Below, in pieces: positions 7,942 to 17,907 of a DNA stretch of 53,642 nt. Position 1 is the stretch's first letter. Each line of letters opens with the position of its first letter. Below the pieces are notes generated by a model. That model was not told where the DNA came from. It saw only the letters and a program-made list of their open reading frames with translations, and did not search any database. The position numbers and the translations under genes are program-made. Location of the stretch: NCBI GenBank assembly GCA_020631335.1, contig JAHDHK010000006.1, forward strand, positions 1-53,642. The letters run 5' to 3'. This stretch comes from Chromatiales bacterium (lineage in GTDB: Bacteria > Pseudomonadota > Gammaproteobacteria > Granulosicoccales > Granulosicoccaceae).

Positions 7942-8339
7942 TATCATGCTGCCCATGTCGGGGTAGGTGCTGCCATCTCTTAAAAATTTGGAGAGAAGGC
8001 AAACGCAGGGACTGAAGGATGATGTCCTTATTGTGTTTACGGGTAGTCTGGACGGTGCTGTTGGTCTGTCAGGGGTTATGGGTTCAAATTGATGTAAGCG
8101 TCGATTCCATCAGGGCCTTGAAAGGTCAGGCGGTCGCTTTGTTCTGGCGAACGGGTTGATTGGAATGTTACGGGCTCAGACGTTCGGGGAATATCAAAAA
8201 TTGTCTGACCAGAATCAATTGCTTCGCTGCAAACGATAACATTTGAGCTGTTTTCTGTGTGAACCCCGCTTTTAAAATTACCGCCAAAAAATACAGTTAT
8301 CGTGGTAGCCTTCAGGTAGTTTACCGTCCTGATTTATCT
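7942..8339. other. Gap before recC
   Basis: No intact gene is visible. It contains a minus-strand open stretch that looks like decayed coding sequence (8086-8320, listed separately) and must also contain the promoter of the recCBD operon. No obvious sigma-70 promoter stands out. Confidence 0.4.
8086..8320 (-). pseudogene. Possible C-terminal remnant of an unknown gene
   Basis: On the minus strand a frame runs without stop from about 8320 to the TAA at 8086-8088. Its translation has a natural-looking composition (for example NVIVCSEAIDSGQTIFDIP and LTFQGPDGIDAYINLNP), but there is no ATG or GTG start in it and a stop lies just upstream near 8330. The downstream neighbour on that strand is not related. 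The simplest reading is the tail of a gene whose 5' part was lost. It may also be chance, since about 78 open codons are not rare. I cannot assign a family. Confidence 0.25.
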
Positions 8340-11300
8340 ATGCTCCATGTCTATCACAGCAACCGCCTTGAAGCGTTGTTTATATTGTTGTGCACGCTGC
8401 GTGAGTCGCGCCCGCTGGCGGATCCGCTAACGCCTGAAAAGGTGCTGGTGGCGAATCCCGGGATTGGTCGCTGGTTGAATTTTCAAATTGCTGAACGGGC
8501 TGGTATTGCTGCTAACATCGATTACGTGTTGCCCGCCACGTTTGTATGGCAACTGTATCGTGATTGTCTGGATAACGTGCCTGAGCAGTCGGCATTTGAG
8601 AAGAATGCACTGCGCTTGCGAGTGCTCGGTGAACTGGATGCTATTAGTGGCGATTCACAGGATTTGTGGCAGCCGCTGCAACGCTATATTTCCGAAGATC
8701 ACGGCGGTGTCGGTGATACCAAGCGGGTTCAGCTCGCTTCTCGTATTGCAGATGTTTTTGATCAATACCTGGTTTACCGGCCGCAGATGCTACTTGACTG
8801 GGAGCAGGGGGCGGATGTTACACCCGGGGGGAATGACCCGGTGCAACGATGGCAGCCTGCGTTGTGGCGACGGCTGTGCCAGTCAGTTGATGAACCACAT
8901 CGTGCTGCGCTGTGGCAGCAATTCTGTGCGCTGGCTGATCAGGGGCAAATTGATCCCGCTTTACTGTCGCCGCATTTGCACCTGTTTAATGTGGGCTTGT
9001 TGCCGCCGAGTACACTTGATGTACTGGTGCGGCTGGCGAAAGTAGATAGCGATACCGGTGAGCGGGTGTCTTTATACTTTCTGAACCCGGCGGTTGATTA
9101 CTGGGCAGATTTGCTGGATATGCGTCGTGCTGCCAGGGAGCGTTTGAAGCTCAGTTCTGCAGTGGCGCCGTTAGCGGATGATCAGGCTGGCAATCCGCTA
9201 TTGAGTTCGTTGGGTGAGAGTGGTCGGGTATTAATGAAGCTGCTCGGGGATCGTAGTGAGTGGGTTCATGATGAACAATTTTTTCTGCCGGCCGCGGACG
9301 ACAGTCTACTTGCCAGCGTGCAGGCGGATTTACTGCATCCGTTCGAAGTTGTCGAACAGGCTGACAAGGACGGTAATCAGATTCATGCCGATGAATCTAT
9401 TCAACTGCATCAATGTTACAGCCCGGTGCGGGAGGTGCAGGCACTGCATGATCGTTTACTTGATCGTTTTAATGCCAGTGAGACGCTGACACCGGCGGAT
9501 GTGATTGTGATGGTGCCCGATATCAATCGCTACGCCCCGGTGATTGAAGCTGTGTTCGGCAGTGTCGGTGGTGAGCCTGACAACCCGCAGCGCACAAGGC
9601 ATATTCCATGGTCGATTGCGGATCGTGCGCTGGTGCAGTCTTCACAGGTGGTCGCGTGCGTGCAGCGATTGTTTGAATTGCCCGGCTTTGAGTTTGAAGC
9701 GACCGGTGTACTCGCATTCGCTTCAGAGCCTGCAATTGCGCGTCAGTTCGGCTTTGATGACAAAGCGTTGCACACACTGGGCGAATGGCTGCGTGATGCA
9801 GGCGTACGCCGTACCCTGACCGGCGATACGGATGATGGCGTTGCGGGTGGCATATTCGAAAGCACATCAGCCGGGTTACATAGTTGGGACTTCGGCCTGC
9901 GGCGTCTGCTGCTCGGTCGTGCCATGCCTGTTGGAAGTAATGCAGTGGGTGAGATTCTGCCCGTGCCACTGGTTGATGGTCAGCAGGCGGCGCTGTTAAG
10001 CCAGCTTTTGGACTTGCTGCATGCATTAACAGACACTCGACGAAAGCTGCGTGAGTCACACACTCCTGCCCAATGGGTTGACACGATAAATGAAATGATT
10101 ACCCGGTTTATAAAACCGGACGAGGATGAAGCAGATGCGATGGCGCAGTTTCGTGAATTACTCATCGCGCTTGAAACCGATGCGATCAGTGCCGGTCACA
10201 CCGCGCCGATGTCGCATGCGACTTTTGCAGAAATTCTGCGCGGGACACTGGCAGGAGCACAGCGTAAGAACCACCGCTATCTGACCGGTCGGGTAACTTT
10301 CAGTTCGATGGTGCCATTGCGCTCTGTGCCGTTTCGCATGGTGTGTATGCTGGGTTTGAACGATGGTGATTTTCCAAGACAAAAGCCCGGCCAGAGTTTT
10401 GATCTCATGGCACAGCAACCGATGCCCGGTGATCGGTCGGTACGCGATGATGACAGATACCTGTTTCTGGAGGCCTTGTTATCCGCGCGAGATGAGCTTT
10501 ATCTGTCGTGGATTTATCGCAACGCTGCTGACAACGCAGCACGTGAGCCTTCGGTGCTGGTGTCAGAGCTGCGCGATTACCTGGCAAAGCGACATCCGGA
10601 TCGTCCGCCGCGTTGTATTGAGCATCCTTTGCAGCCGTTTTCAGCGCGACTTTTTAAGCCGGAACACCCCGGGTTACATACCTTTGCGGATGAATGGGCA
10701 CCCCCTGCTGAAATGCCTGATCTGGTGACCCTGTCCGACACCGGCAGCGTACCCGAGGTGCAGCCTTTGATTTCGCTTGAAGACTTTCAGCGGTTCTGGA
10801 ACAACCCGTCGAAGTGGTATTGCCGTCGTGTACTGGGCATCGCGTTGTGGGCTGATGAGCAGGAGCCGGAAGATGCTGAACCGTTCGATATGAACGGGTT
10901 GGCAGACTATCATTTGACAAGCATGCTGATGGATATGCTGATCGACACACCGGAGACTGATAAAGCGCAGGCGATGCAATGGCTGACGCAAAGTGGTGCG
11001 CTTCCGCATGGCGGGCCCGGTGATCTGGTATTTGATAATGCGTTTGATAAAGCGCAGGCGGTGGCGCAGAGTGTTCTCGCTTGTGAACCCGGGCCACTGC
11101 CTGCCGTTGATATCGACATCTGCATTAATGATCAGCGTTTACAGGGGCGAATGTCACGTGCTGTCGCGTGGCCTGATGGCAGTTCAGGGTTGTTGCACTT
11201 TCATGCTGCCAGCCTTCATGGCGCGCATGTGAGCGCATTATGGCTTGCCCATCTGATTGGCTGTGCCGCGGGTAGACTTACCGGTCGATCGTTGTTGTTT

Positions 11301-11615
11301 ACAAAAGACAAAGAGCGTTCATTGCCTGCTGTGGAGCAGGAGCAGGCGCTTGAAAAACTGCAACCGTGGTTTGAAGGCTGGAGCATCGGGCAGCATAAAG
11401 CCCTGCCGTTTTTTGTAAAAAGCAGTGCGATTATTGCGGGTGCGGTAAAAGGTAATTCACAGACCGTCTGGAGTGGTTCAAGTTTCGGCGGCCCGGGCGA
11501 AAGTGAAGATGAGGCGGTTCAAGTGCTGTATGGCAACACAAGTGATCTGCTCAGTCGGGAGGAAGTACATGCCTGGGCCGGTACGTTGCTGGGTGATGAG
11601 GTACTAAAGCCGTGA
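8340..11615 (+). CDS. recC: Exodeoxyribonuclease V subunit gamma, RecC
   Basis: The product aligns in outline with RecC, which recognises Chi and splits the strands in the RecBCD helicase-nuclease. The start chosen at 8340 gives MLHVYHSNRLEALFILL, matching the conserved RecC N-terminus. An earlier GTG at 8259 would add 27 unconserved residues. The protein then has 1091 residues, close to the family length. Conserved blocks include VANPGIGRWLNFQIAER, the LFNVGLLPP region and MVPLRSVPFRMVCMLGLNDG with FPRQ, all characteristic of the inactive helicase-like domains. Its stop overlaps the recB start by four bases (GTGA), so the operon order is recC-recB-recD and the subunits are probably made in balanced amounts. 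Confidence 0.96.
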   Translation: MLHVYHSNRLEALFILLCTLRESRPLADPLTPEKVLVANPGIGRWLNFQIAERAGIAANIDYVLPATFVWQLYRDCLDNVPEQSAFEKNALRLRVLGELDAISGDSQDLWQPLQRYISEDHGGVGDTKRVQLASRIADVFDQYLVYRPQMLLDWEQGADVTPGGNDPVQRWQPALWRRLCQSVDEPHRAALWQQFCALADQGQIDPALLSPHLHLFNVGLLPPSTLDVLVRLAKVDSDTGERVSLYFLNPAVDYWADLLDMRRAARERLKLSSAVAPLADDQAGNPLLSSLGESGRVLMKLLGDRSEWVHDEQFFLPAADDSLLASVQADLLHPFEVVEQADKDGNQIHADESIQLHQCYSPVREVQALHDRLLDRFNASETLTPADVIVMVPDINRYAPVIEAVFGSVGGEPDNPQRTRHIPWSIADRALVQSSQVVACVQRLFELPGFEFEATGVLAFASEPAIARQFGFDDKALHTLGEWLRDAGVRRTLTGDTDDGVAGGIFESTSAGLHSWDFGLRRLLLGRAMPVGSNAVGEILPVPLVDGQQAALLSQLLDLLHALTDTRRKLRESHTPAQWVDTINEMITRFIKPDEDEADAMAQFRELLIALETDAISAGHTAPMSHATFAEILRGTLAGAQRKNHRYLTGRVTFSSMVPLRSVPFRMVCMLGLNDGDFPRQKPGQSFDLMAQQPMPGDRSVRDDDRYLFLEALLSARDELYLSWIYRNAADNAAREPSVLVSELRDYLAKRHPDRPPRCIEHPLQPFSARLFKPEHPGLHTFADEWAPPAEMPDLVTLSDTGSVPEVQPLISLEDFQRFWNNPSKWYCRRVLGIALWADEQEPEDAEPFDMNGLADYHLTSMLMDMLIDTPETDKAQAMQWLTQSGALPHGGPGDLVFDNAFDKAQAVAQSVLACEPGPLPAVDIDICINDQRLQGRMSRAVAWPDGSSGLLHFHAASLHGAHVSALWLAHLIGCAAGRLTGRSLLFTKDKERSLPAVEQEQALEKLQPWFEGWSIGQHKALPFFVKSSAIIAGAVKGNSQTVWSGSSFGGPGESEDEAVQVLYGNTSDLLSREEVHAWAGTLLGDEVLKP

Positions 11616-14600
11616 CTGCAACACTTGATTCTGCCACTCTGCCGCTGCGAGGCAGGCACCTGATTGAAGCGAGTGCCGGCACCGGTAAGACCTTTACTGT
11701 AGCTAATCTTTACTTGCGCCTGCTGATTGATGAGCACAATGAAAGCCCGCCGACGGTAGAAAATATTCTGGTGGTCACATTTACCAATGCCGCCACTGAA
11801 GAGCTGCGAGCACGGTTGCGATTGCGCATTGCCACAGCGCTTGAGGTGCTCGACGAAACATCAGCGGCAGAGGCTGACCCCACGTTACACGCGGTACTCG
11901 ACCCGCATCGGGATAATCCGAAAACCCGTGCACGACTTGAGCTTGCCTATCAGTCAATGGATCAGGCTGCCATTTTTACCATTCATAGTTTTTGCGACCG
12001 AGTGTTGCGCGAACAGGCGTTTGAGAGTGGTGAATTGTTTGATGCTGAACTGCAGGCTGATGTCGATGCACTGAGGATTCGGTCGGCTGAAGCCTGGTGG
12101 CGTGAGAAGGTAACGCCGATGGCTGCAGCAGAAACCGAAATAATCCACAGCAATTGGCGTAGTCCGCAAAAGGTGTTGAATCGTTTGTCGTCGGTGTTGA
12201 CGGACCCTGCCAGTGAGTTGGTGCCTCAGTTCAGTGAACAGCAGATGCAATTGACGCAGGCGGATTATCAGACTGCCTGGCACGAGTTTGCGCAGGCATG
12301 GATGGTGGATGGCGAAGCCTGGGTGGCGCAGGTGCTGGAGGGCGTAGCGAACAAGCAGATCAATAAGGGCAAGTCGCCAAGGCTATACACTGCCGAGTCC
12401 GTTGGTGAAGCAGGTCGCCTTGCGTCAGAGCTTGTACTACTTGAAAAACTGCCTGTCTATATTTCCGGCGGGTTGTTGCTGCTGAGCAATGAGACGCTTG
12501 TTGCGTCGACCCGAAAGGGTAAGGAGTCACCACAGTCTTCACTGGGTGAATGTATTGATGTGTTGATCAGTCGCTATAAAGAATGTCAACTGCAGCGATT
12601 AGTGGCGTTGCAAAATCATGCAAAGGAATTCATCAGCAGCGATTTAGCGCAACGCAAACTGCTTGCGCGGCAACGCACGTTTGATGATTTGCTATTGCAG
12701 TTACATGCTGTGCTGTACGGTGCCAACGGCGAGCGACTGACCACTTTGCTGCGTACGCGCTACCCGGTGGCGCTGATCGATGAATTTCAGGATACCGACC
12801 GGGTGCAATACGAAATATTTGACCGGCTGTTTCCGGTTACTGAAGACTCTCCACACGCTCTTTTTTTAATAGGTGACCCCAAGCAATCGATTTATCGTTT
12901 CCGTGGTGCAGATATCACTATGTACCTGCGTGCACGTGACAGTGCCGATGGACAACATTCACTGGATAAGAACTGGCGCTCATCGCAGCGTTTGATTAAT
13001 GCGCTGAATGTACTTTATGCGCAGTCCGATCGTCCTTTCGGTAACGCAGATATTGATTATGTATCGGTAAGTGCGGGTGGCGTTGCCGAAGATCAGCCTG
13101 TTAACATCGATGGTCAGGGGCTTGCACCTTTGCAGTTTGATTATGTTGAGGTGACTGATGAAAAGCTGCCGGCGATTGAACATTCACGCCGGGTGCTTGC
13201 ACAAGGTTGTGCCAGCCGTGTTGCGTGGTTGCTTGAACAGGCTTCACTGGGTAGTGAACGGGTTCGAGCCAGAGATATTGCTGTGCTGGTGTCGACACAT
13301 AATCAGGCACAGTCTGTACGTGAGGCATTGCTTGCCGCTGGTGTGGCCAGTGCGATGCAGTCACGTGAGAGCGTGTTTAAGAGTCCCGAGGCACTCGATG
13401 TTATGGCCTTGTTGCGCACGCTGGCTCGCCCCGGTGACAGCGCCAGCCTGAGTCGGGTGCTGGTATCGCCGCTGGGTGGTTACAGTGCTGCCCAATTACT
13501 GCAGTGGCGCGATGATGCCGTTGCCTGGCAGCGCATTGAAGATGCGGTCCAGCAATGCCGTGACAAATGCTGGCAGGCCGGACCGCAGGCGGCAGTATTG
13601 CGTTTTATGGCGTTGTTCGAAAGTCGTGTAAAGGCGCTTGCCACCCCGATGGCTGTGGCCAGAGGTATTGATCGGGTGCTGGGTAACTACCTGCACCTGG
13701 CGGACGTGTTGCAGACTGCGTGGCAGGATCATCCGGATTTGTCAGCGCTGCTGAAAACCGCACAACGCTGGAAAGAACAAAGCGCCGATGAAGCTTTGCA
13801 GCTAAGGCTTGAGAGTGATGAAGCGCTGGTGCAGATTGTGACGGTTCATAAATCTAAAGGTCTGCAGTATCCAATAGTGATGTTGCCTTTTGCCGGTGTC
13901 GGTAAAGACCCTGCAGTCAAAGACGATGCTGTTGCCTTCAGTGAAGAGGGCCAGCCGCGACTTGATGTCGGCAGTGAGCAGCTGGCTGAAAGAAAGGCAC
14001 AGATTTCAAAGGCTCAACAGGATGAGTCTTTACGTACACTGTATGTGGCACTGACCCGTGCCGAACAGAGTTGCTGGATTGGTGTTGTGGCAAATAAACA
14101 TGCACACCATGCAGCTTTATGGCAGTTACTTGATGTGGTGCTACCGGCTAAATTTTCCAGTACCAGTGATTGTCAGGCACCGGTGGATGAAACAATAGAT
14201 AAGCTGGTGAGCCTGTGCCCGGATATCGCAAGGTCAGCTGTTGTCGACGATCAAAGTACGATGCCGTTGTTACCGGTAACCGATGAGGATCAGCAGGCGC
14301 GTATCGCGACCCGTTATATTTACGCAAGCTGGCGTGTCGGCAGTTACACCGGCCTTGCACGTGGTGCAACCCATGCGGTTGAGCTGCCCGATCACGATGC
14401 AGCGGACCTGCCGTCAGACAAACCGGACACGCTTGATTACAACAGCCCGTTTCACTTTCCGCGCGGTGCTGAGGCCGGCACGCTGGTACATGCCGTTTTT
14501 GAGCATCTGGACTTTTTTAATGCTGATAACACAGACCTGCAAGAGTATGCGGAGCATCAGTTGCGCGCGCACGCGGTTGATCCTCAGTGGGCGCCGGCGT

Positions 14601-15175
14601 TATGTCAGCTGGTACGCAATACCCTGGATACGCCATTGGAAGAAAATGGTTTTTCATTGAGTAAGCTTGAAAAGAAAGATCGGCTGGATGAACTTGGCTT
14701 TCACTTTCCCGTTCGATCGCTGCAAGCGGATGCGCTGGTGTCGCTGTTGCGGCGTTACGGTATGTTCGGTGAGGAAGATGGACTAACTTTCGAACAGCTC
14801 GATGGTTTTATGACCGGCTTTATCGATCTGACTTTCCGTCACGACGGGCGATGGTTTATCGCTGACTATAAGTCAAACCATCTGGGTTATGACAATGCTG
14901 ACTATAGTAGTGCAGCGCTGAAGGAAGCGATGCAGCATCATCGTTATGATTTGCAATACCTGATATATGCTGTGGCGCTAAGGCGTTATCTCAGCGCACG
15001 CCTGCCGGACTTTGATTTCGAGCGCGACTTTGGTGGTGTGTACTATTTGTTTGTTCGGGGAATGCCCGGATCAACCGGGGACGCACACCCACCGGGAGTA
15101 TATAAAGCCAGGCCACCTGAATCGTTGTTGATGGCGTTTGATGCGCTATTGAGCGGGGGAGATTCCCATGCGTGA
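11612..15175 (+). CDS. recB: Exodeoxyribonuclease V subunit beta, RecB
   Basis: The 1187-residue protein is the 3'-5' helicase and nuclease subunit of RecBCD. Walker A is at residues 20-27 (ASAGTGKT), with further superfamily 1 motifs VVTFTNAATEELRAR, ALIDEFQDTD, LFLIGDPKQSIYRFRGAD and VTVHKSKGLQYPIV. The C-terminal nuclease has Asp1072 (GFIDLTF) and the ADYKSN motif with Asp1085 and Lys1087. The spacing of 13 and 2 residues equals that of the catalytic Asp and Lys residues in the E. coli enzyme, so the nuclease should be active. The start is GTG, overlapping recC. The 3' end overlaps recD by eight bases. Confidence 0.97.
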   Translation: MTATLDSATLPLRGRHLIEASAGTGKTFTVANLYLRLLIDEHNESPPTVENILVVTFTNAATEELRARLRLRIATALEVLDETSAAEADPTLHAVLDPHRDNPKTRARLELAYQSMDQAAIFTIHSFCDRVLREQAFESGELFDAELQADVDALRIRSAEAWWREKVTPMAAAETEIIHSNWRSPQKVLNRLSSVLTDPASELVPQFSEQQMQLTQADYQTAWHEFAQAWMVDGEAWVAQVLEGVANKQINKGKSPRLYTAESVGEAGRLASELVLLEKLPVYISGGLLLLSNETLVASTRKGKESPQSSLGECIDVLISRYKECQLQRLVALQNHAKEFISSDLAQRKLLARQRTFDDLLLQLHAVLYGANGERLTTLLRTRYPVALIDEFQDTDRVQYEIFDRLFPVTEDSPHALFLIGDPKQSIYRFRGADITMYLRARDSADGQHSLDKNWRSSQRLINALNVLYAQSDRPFGNADIDYVSVSAGGVAEDQPVNIDGQGLAPLQFDYVEVTDEKLPAIEHSRRVLAQGCASRVAWLLEQASLGSERVRARDIAVLVSTHNQAQSVREALLAAGVASAMQSRESVFKSPEALDVMALLRTLARPGDSASLSRVLVSPLGGYSAAQLLQWRDDAVAWQRIEDAVQQCRDKCWQAGPQAAVLRFMALFESRVKALATPMAVARGIDRVLGNYLHLADVLQTAWQDHPDLSALLKTAQRWKEQSADEALQLRLESDEALVQIVTVHKSKGLQYPIVMLPFAGVGKDPAVKDDAVAFSEEGQPRLDVGSEQLAERKAQISKAQQDESLRTLYVALTRAEQSCWIGVVANKHAHHAALWQLLDVVLPAKFSSTSDCQAPVDETIDKLVSLCPDIARSAVVDDQSTMPLLPVTDEDQQARIATRYIYASWRVGSYTGLARGATHAVELPDHDAADLPSDKPDTLDYNSPFHFPRGAEAGTLVHAVFEHLDFFNADNTDLQEYAEHQLRAHAVDPQWAPALCQLVRNTLDTPLEENGFSLSKLEKKDRLDELGFHFPVRSLQADALVSLLRRYGMFGEEDGLTFEQLDGFMTGFIDLTFRHDGRWFIADYKSNHLGYDNADYSSAALKEAMQHHRYDLQYLIYAVALRRYLSARLPDFDFERDFGGVYYLFVRGMPGSTGDAHPPGVYKARPPESLLMAFDALLSGGDSHA

Positions 15176-16961
15176 GTGGGTACGTGCTGCCGTGGAAGAG
15201 CGCACAGTCAATTCTGCAGATACAGCGTTTGCAGACTTGATGCTGGCGATGGCGCGTGAGCCCTCTGATGCATTGTGGTGTGCTGCTGTGCTGGCGAGTG
15301 CCGCTGTGCAAAACGGCGATGTTTGTGTGACGCTTGCCAGTGTGGCGGAGGTTGCGATTGCTAAAGATGAGATGCAATTACGCGCTGAACTGATGGAAAG
15401 CCCGGTTGTGCAGGCACCTCAGTTGCCAGTGACACAGCCACTGGTACTTGATGAAGCCGGACGCGTGTACCTTGCCCGTTACTGGCTGGCTGAACAGGAA
15501 CTTGCGCAGATGTTACTTGGTTTGCTGAGTCACAGCGCTGCTGAATCGATTCCGCCGTCAATCGAGTTACTGGATCAGTTATTTCCGCCACAACAGCGAT
15601 GGCAGGGGCCGGACTGGCAGAGGGTCGCGGCGGTTGTTGCAGCACGGCAACGCCTGTGCGTGATTACCGGTGGGCCGGGTACCGGAAAAACGCGTACGGT
15701 GGCCCGCTTGCTTGCTGTATTGCAGGCGCAATTAGCACAGGCGCCTCGTATAGCTCTACTGGCACCTACCGGTAAGGCGGCGGCGCGTTTACTGGAATCA
15801 TTGCGTAGTGAAGTCACTGAATTACAACAGCTGGGTTTATCTTTGGCGTTGCCGGATACTGCATCAACTTTGCATCGTGCCCTTGGCTATCAGCCAGGCA
15901 GAGTCGGGTTTAAACACAATGCAGGCTTTCCGCTGCCTTATGATCTGGTGCTGGTAGATGAAGCCTCAATGGTAGATCTGTCGCTTATGCATTCTTTAGT
16001 CTCTGCACTTGATGAGGGTGCACGTCTTATTTTACTGGGTGATCGTGATCAACTGGCATCGGTCGAAGCAGGAAATGTGCTGGGTGATATCGTGGGTGAT
16101 GCAACACCCACACGCTATAGTGATGAACAGCGTTCGGTACTGGTTAGTAGCTGTCCGGGGTTCGACTCGATAGAAGTGCACAGCAGTACCGGTGGTATGG
16201 CTGATGCGGTAGTGGAGTTGCAACACAGCTACCGGTTCGATGCGAAATCCGGCATTGGTCGCTTTGCCAGAGCAGTTAATGCAGGCGCACCAGATGATGC
16301 CATTGCTATTGGTAACGACCCTCAGTTTGCCGATCTGTGCTTCATTAACCCCGAGCACGTGACTCTGAATCATCAACTGCTCGGGCAGGCTGTTCCTGCG
16401 GCGGTTAACGTTATCGTGAGCGAAAGTGTGGAAAGTGCGCTTGCTGCGTCATCAGGGTATCGAGTCCTGTGTGCTTTATATCAGGGGCCGCGTGGTGTGG
16501 AGCAGATTAATCGCTTTATAGAGTCGCGCCTAGTCAGGCTCGGTCATATGCAGCCCGGCCAGATGTGGTATCGCGGACGCCCTGTGTTGATTACCCGCAA
16601 CGATCCGGGAACCGGGCTTTACAATGGTGATACCGGATTGATCTGGCCGGATATGCACGGCCACATGATGGCGTGGTTTGCAGATGGTGAGGGGGCTGTG
16701 CGCGCTGTCGCGCCGGGCAGACTGCCTGCTCACCAGACTTGCTTCGCCATGACAGTACATAAAACCCAGGGATCTGAATTTGCCGGTGTATTGTTAGTGT
16801 TGCCGGAGCCTCCGCATGCGTTGCTCAGTCGGGATCTTTTATACACCGGTATAACGCGGGCGAAAAGCACAGCTGATATCTATGGCAGTGAAGCGGCGGT
16901 TCGCATAGGTGTTGATTACAAGCGGGTCAGGGCTTCCGGGTTAGCGGACTTGTTGCGCTGA
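15168..16961 (+). CDS. recD: Exodeoxyribonuclease V subunit alpha, RecD
   Basis: The 597-residue protein is the 5'-3' helicase of RecBCD. It has Walker A GGPGTGKT at residues 168-175, Walker B LVDEASMVD, the motif LLGDRDQLASVEAGNVLGD, and the C-terminal TVHKTQGSEFAGVLLVLP and YTGITRAK motifs of SF1B helicases. Its length is near the family norm of about 600. The ATG at 15168 lies inside the end of recB, showing tight coupling. A weak hairpin (16985-17003) follows the stop without a T tract. Confidence 0.96.
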   Translation: MREWVRAAVEERTVNSADTAFADLMLAMAREPSDALWCAAVLASAAVQNGDVCVTLASVAEVAIAKDEMQLRAELMESPVVQAPQLPVTQPLVLDEAGRVYLARYWLAEQELAQMLLGLLSHSAAESIPPSIELLDQLFPPQQRWQGPDWQRVAAVVAARQRLCVITGGPGTGKTRTVARLLAVLQAQLAQAPRIALLAPTGKAAARLLESLRSEVTELQQLGLSLALPDTASTLHRALGYQPGRVGFKHNAGFPLPYDLVLVDEASMVDLSLMHSLVSALDEGARLILLGDRDQLASVEAGNVLGDIVGDATPTRYSDEQRSVLVSSCPGFDSIEVHSSTGGMADAVVELQHSYRFDAKSGIGRFARAVNAGAPDDAIAIGNDPQFADLCFINPEHVTLNHQLLGQAVPAAVNVIVSESVESALAASSGYRVLCALYQGPRGVEQINRFIESRLVRLGHMQPGQMWYRGRPVLITRNDPGTGLYNGDTGLIWPDMHGHMMAWFADGEGAVRAVAPGRLPAHQTCFAMTVHKTQGSEFAGVLLVLPEPPHALLSRDLLYTGITRAKSTADIYGSEAAVRIGVDYKRVRASGLADLLR

Positions 16962-17114
16962 CGCGGGATAGCCGCCAGTCGGGTATATGCGCTATAGGCA
17001 TATGAGCCGGTGGGGGCGTGTTTGCACTAAAACGTATAGCTGGTATGAATACTTATCTGTGATCTATCATGATGTGGGCAATCCGGATATTGTGAAGACT
17101 AGACAAGGTGACTT

Positions 17115-17645
17115 ATGGCTCAGGTTAAAAAATCACAAGAACGCAAATTACCTAAAGATCAGTCCTATACAGATGATAAAGGCAGAACGCGATGGCATCG
17201 CAATGATGAGGTTGCTGCCATCATAAAGCAGCTGGGGGAATATTTAATTATCGGTGGATACCCGGAAGACCATGCAAAGCGATACGGCCAGCTCGCGCAC
17301 ACTATCTCCCGCATGCCTGAGTTGATCGATGCTCTGGATGATAACAATCAGCTCAATACTATTGCAGGGGTAGGTGGCACGATTACCGGTTATCTGGAAG
17401 AAATCATTCGCACGGGCACGACTGCCAAATTTTCAGATGATCAATATGGTCAGCCCCCTCCACTGAGTGTTCTGGAACTGACTGCGGTCAATAAACTGGG
17501 TGCCAAAACAGCCCGTATGTTATTTCAGGATTATGGGATCGACAGTATGGCCTCTCTGTGTAACGCACTCCGTGACGGGCAGCTTGCCGGGGTAAAAGGG
17601 ATCGGGCCGAAGATGATTGAAACTATACAAAGTCATTGTGATTAA
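17115..17645 (+). CDS. Stand-alone PolX/DNA polymerase beta N-terminal-like helix-hairpin-helix protein
   Basis: The 176 residues correspond to the N-terminal part of family X DNA polymerases only. A lysine-rich leader is followed by the four-helix 8-kDa-like domain (about 30-100) with the first hairpin AGVGGTITGYLEEIIRTG, then the fingers region with hairpins at 121-141 (LTAVNKLGAKTARMLFQDYG) and 157-172 (LAGVKGIGPKMIETI). The protein stops there, so no palm, nucleotidyltransferase carboxylates or PHP domain follow. Aligning GVG to polymerase beta puts tyrosine (Tyr93) at the lyase Schiff-base lysine (Lys72) and threonine at Lys68, so dRP-lyase activity is unlikely. It probably binds nicked or gapped DNA. 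AAGGTG five bases before the ATG supports the start. It lies 150 bases after recD and may act in repair. Confidence 0.85.
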   Translation: MAQVKKSQERKLPKDQSYTDDKGRTRWHRNDEVAAIIKQLGEYLIIGGYPEDHAKRYGQLAHTISRMPELIDALDDNNQLNTIAGVGGTITGYLEEIIRTGTTAKFSDDQYGQPPPLSVLELTAVNKLGAKTARMLFQDYGIDSMASLCNALRDGQLAGVKGIGPKMIETIQSHCD

Positions 17646-17907
17646 AGGGTTTTGCCGTTGAGCCAGGTGCTCATTCGACATGATTGTGATGCCCGGAGCG
17701 CGCTATTGCGGAGCGCAGGTTCGGGACGGTAAGGCGTTTTTTATTGATTTCAAGTGGGAGTCGGAGTCCTGTCATAAGCCCTTATCGCAGCAGATACTGT
17801 TCGGTATCTATCTTTATTTTTCGAGTTGTTCAGGGTTTTCCAATCTGAACTAAAGCACAATTTTTCAGTGCCGCCACGTTGGGTTTAAGGCTTGGCGGCT
17901 TGAACGC

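Noticed and set aside
8488-9045. 185-codon plus-strand open frame inside recC
   Set aside because: It lies entirely within a well-supported recC in another frame, and its cysteine- and arginine-rich translation looks random.
9523-10059. 178-codon minus-strand open frame antisense to recC
   Set aside because: It is antisense to recC and has no recognisable domain; long antisense frames are expected from codon bias.
16985-17003. Hairpin after recD as a terminator
   Set aside because: Six-base AT-rich stem with no T tract; too weak to list as a terminator.
17680-17853. 57-codon plus-strand frame between the HhH protein and the pilin
   Set aside because: No ribosome-binding site close to the ATG and no conserved motif; kept only as a note.
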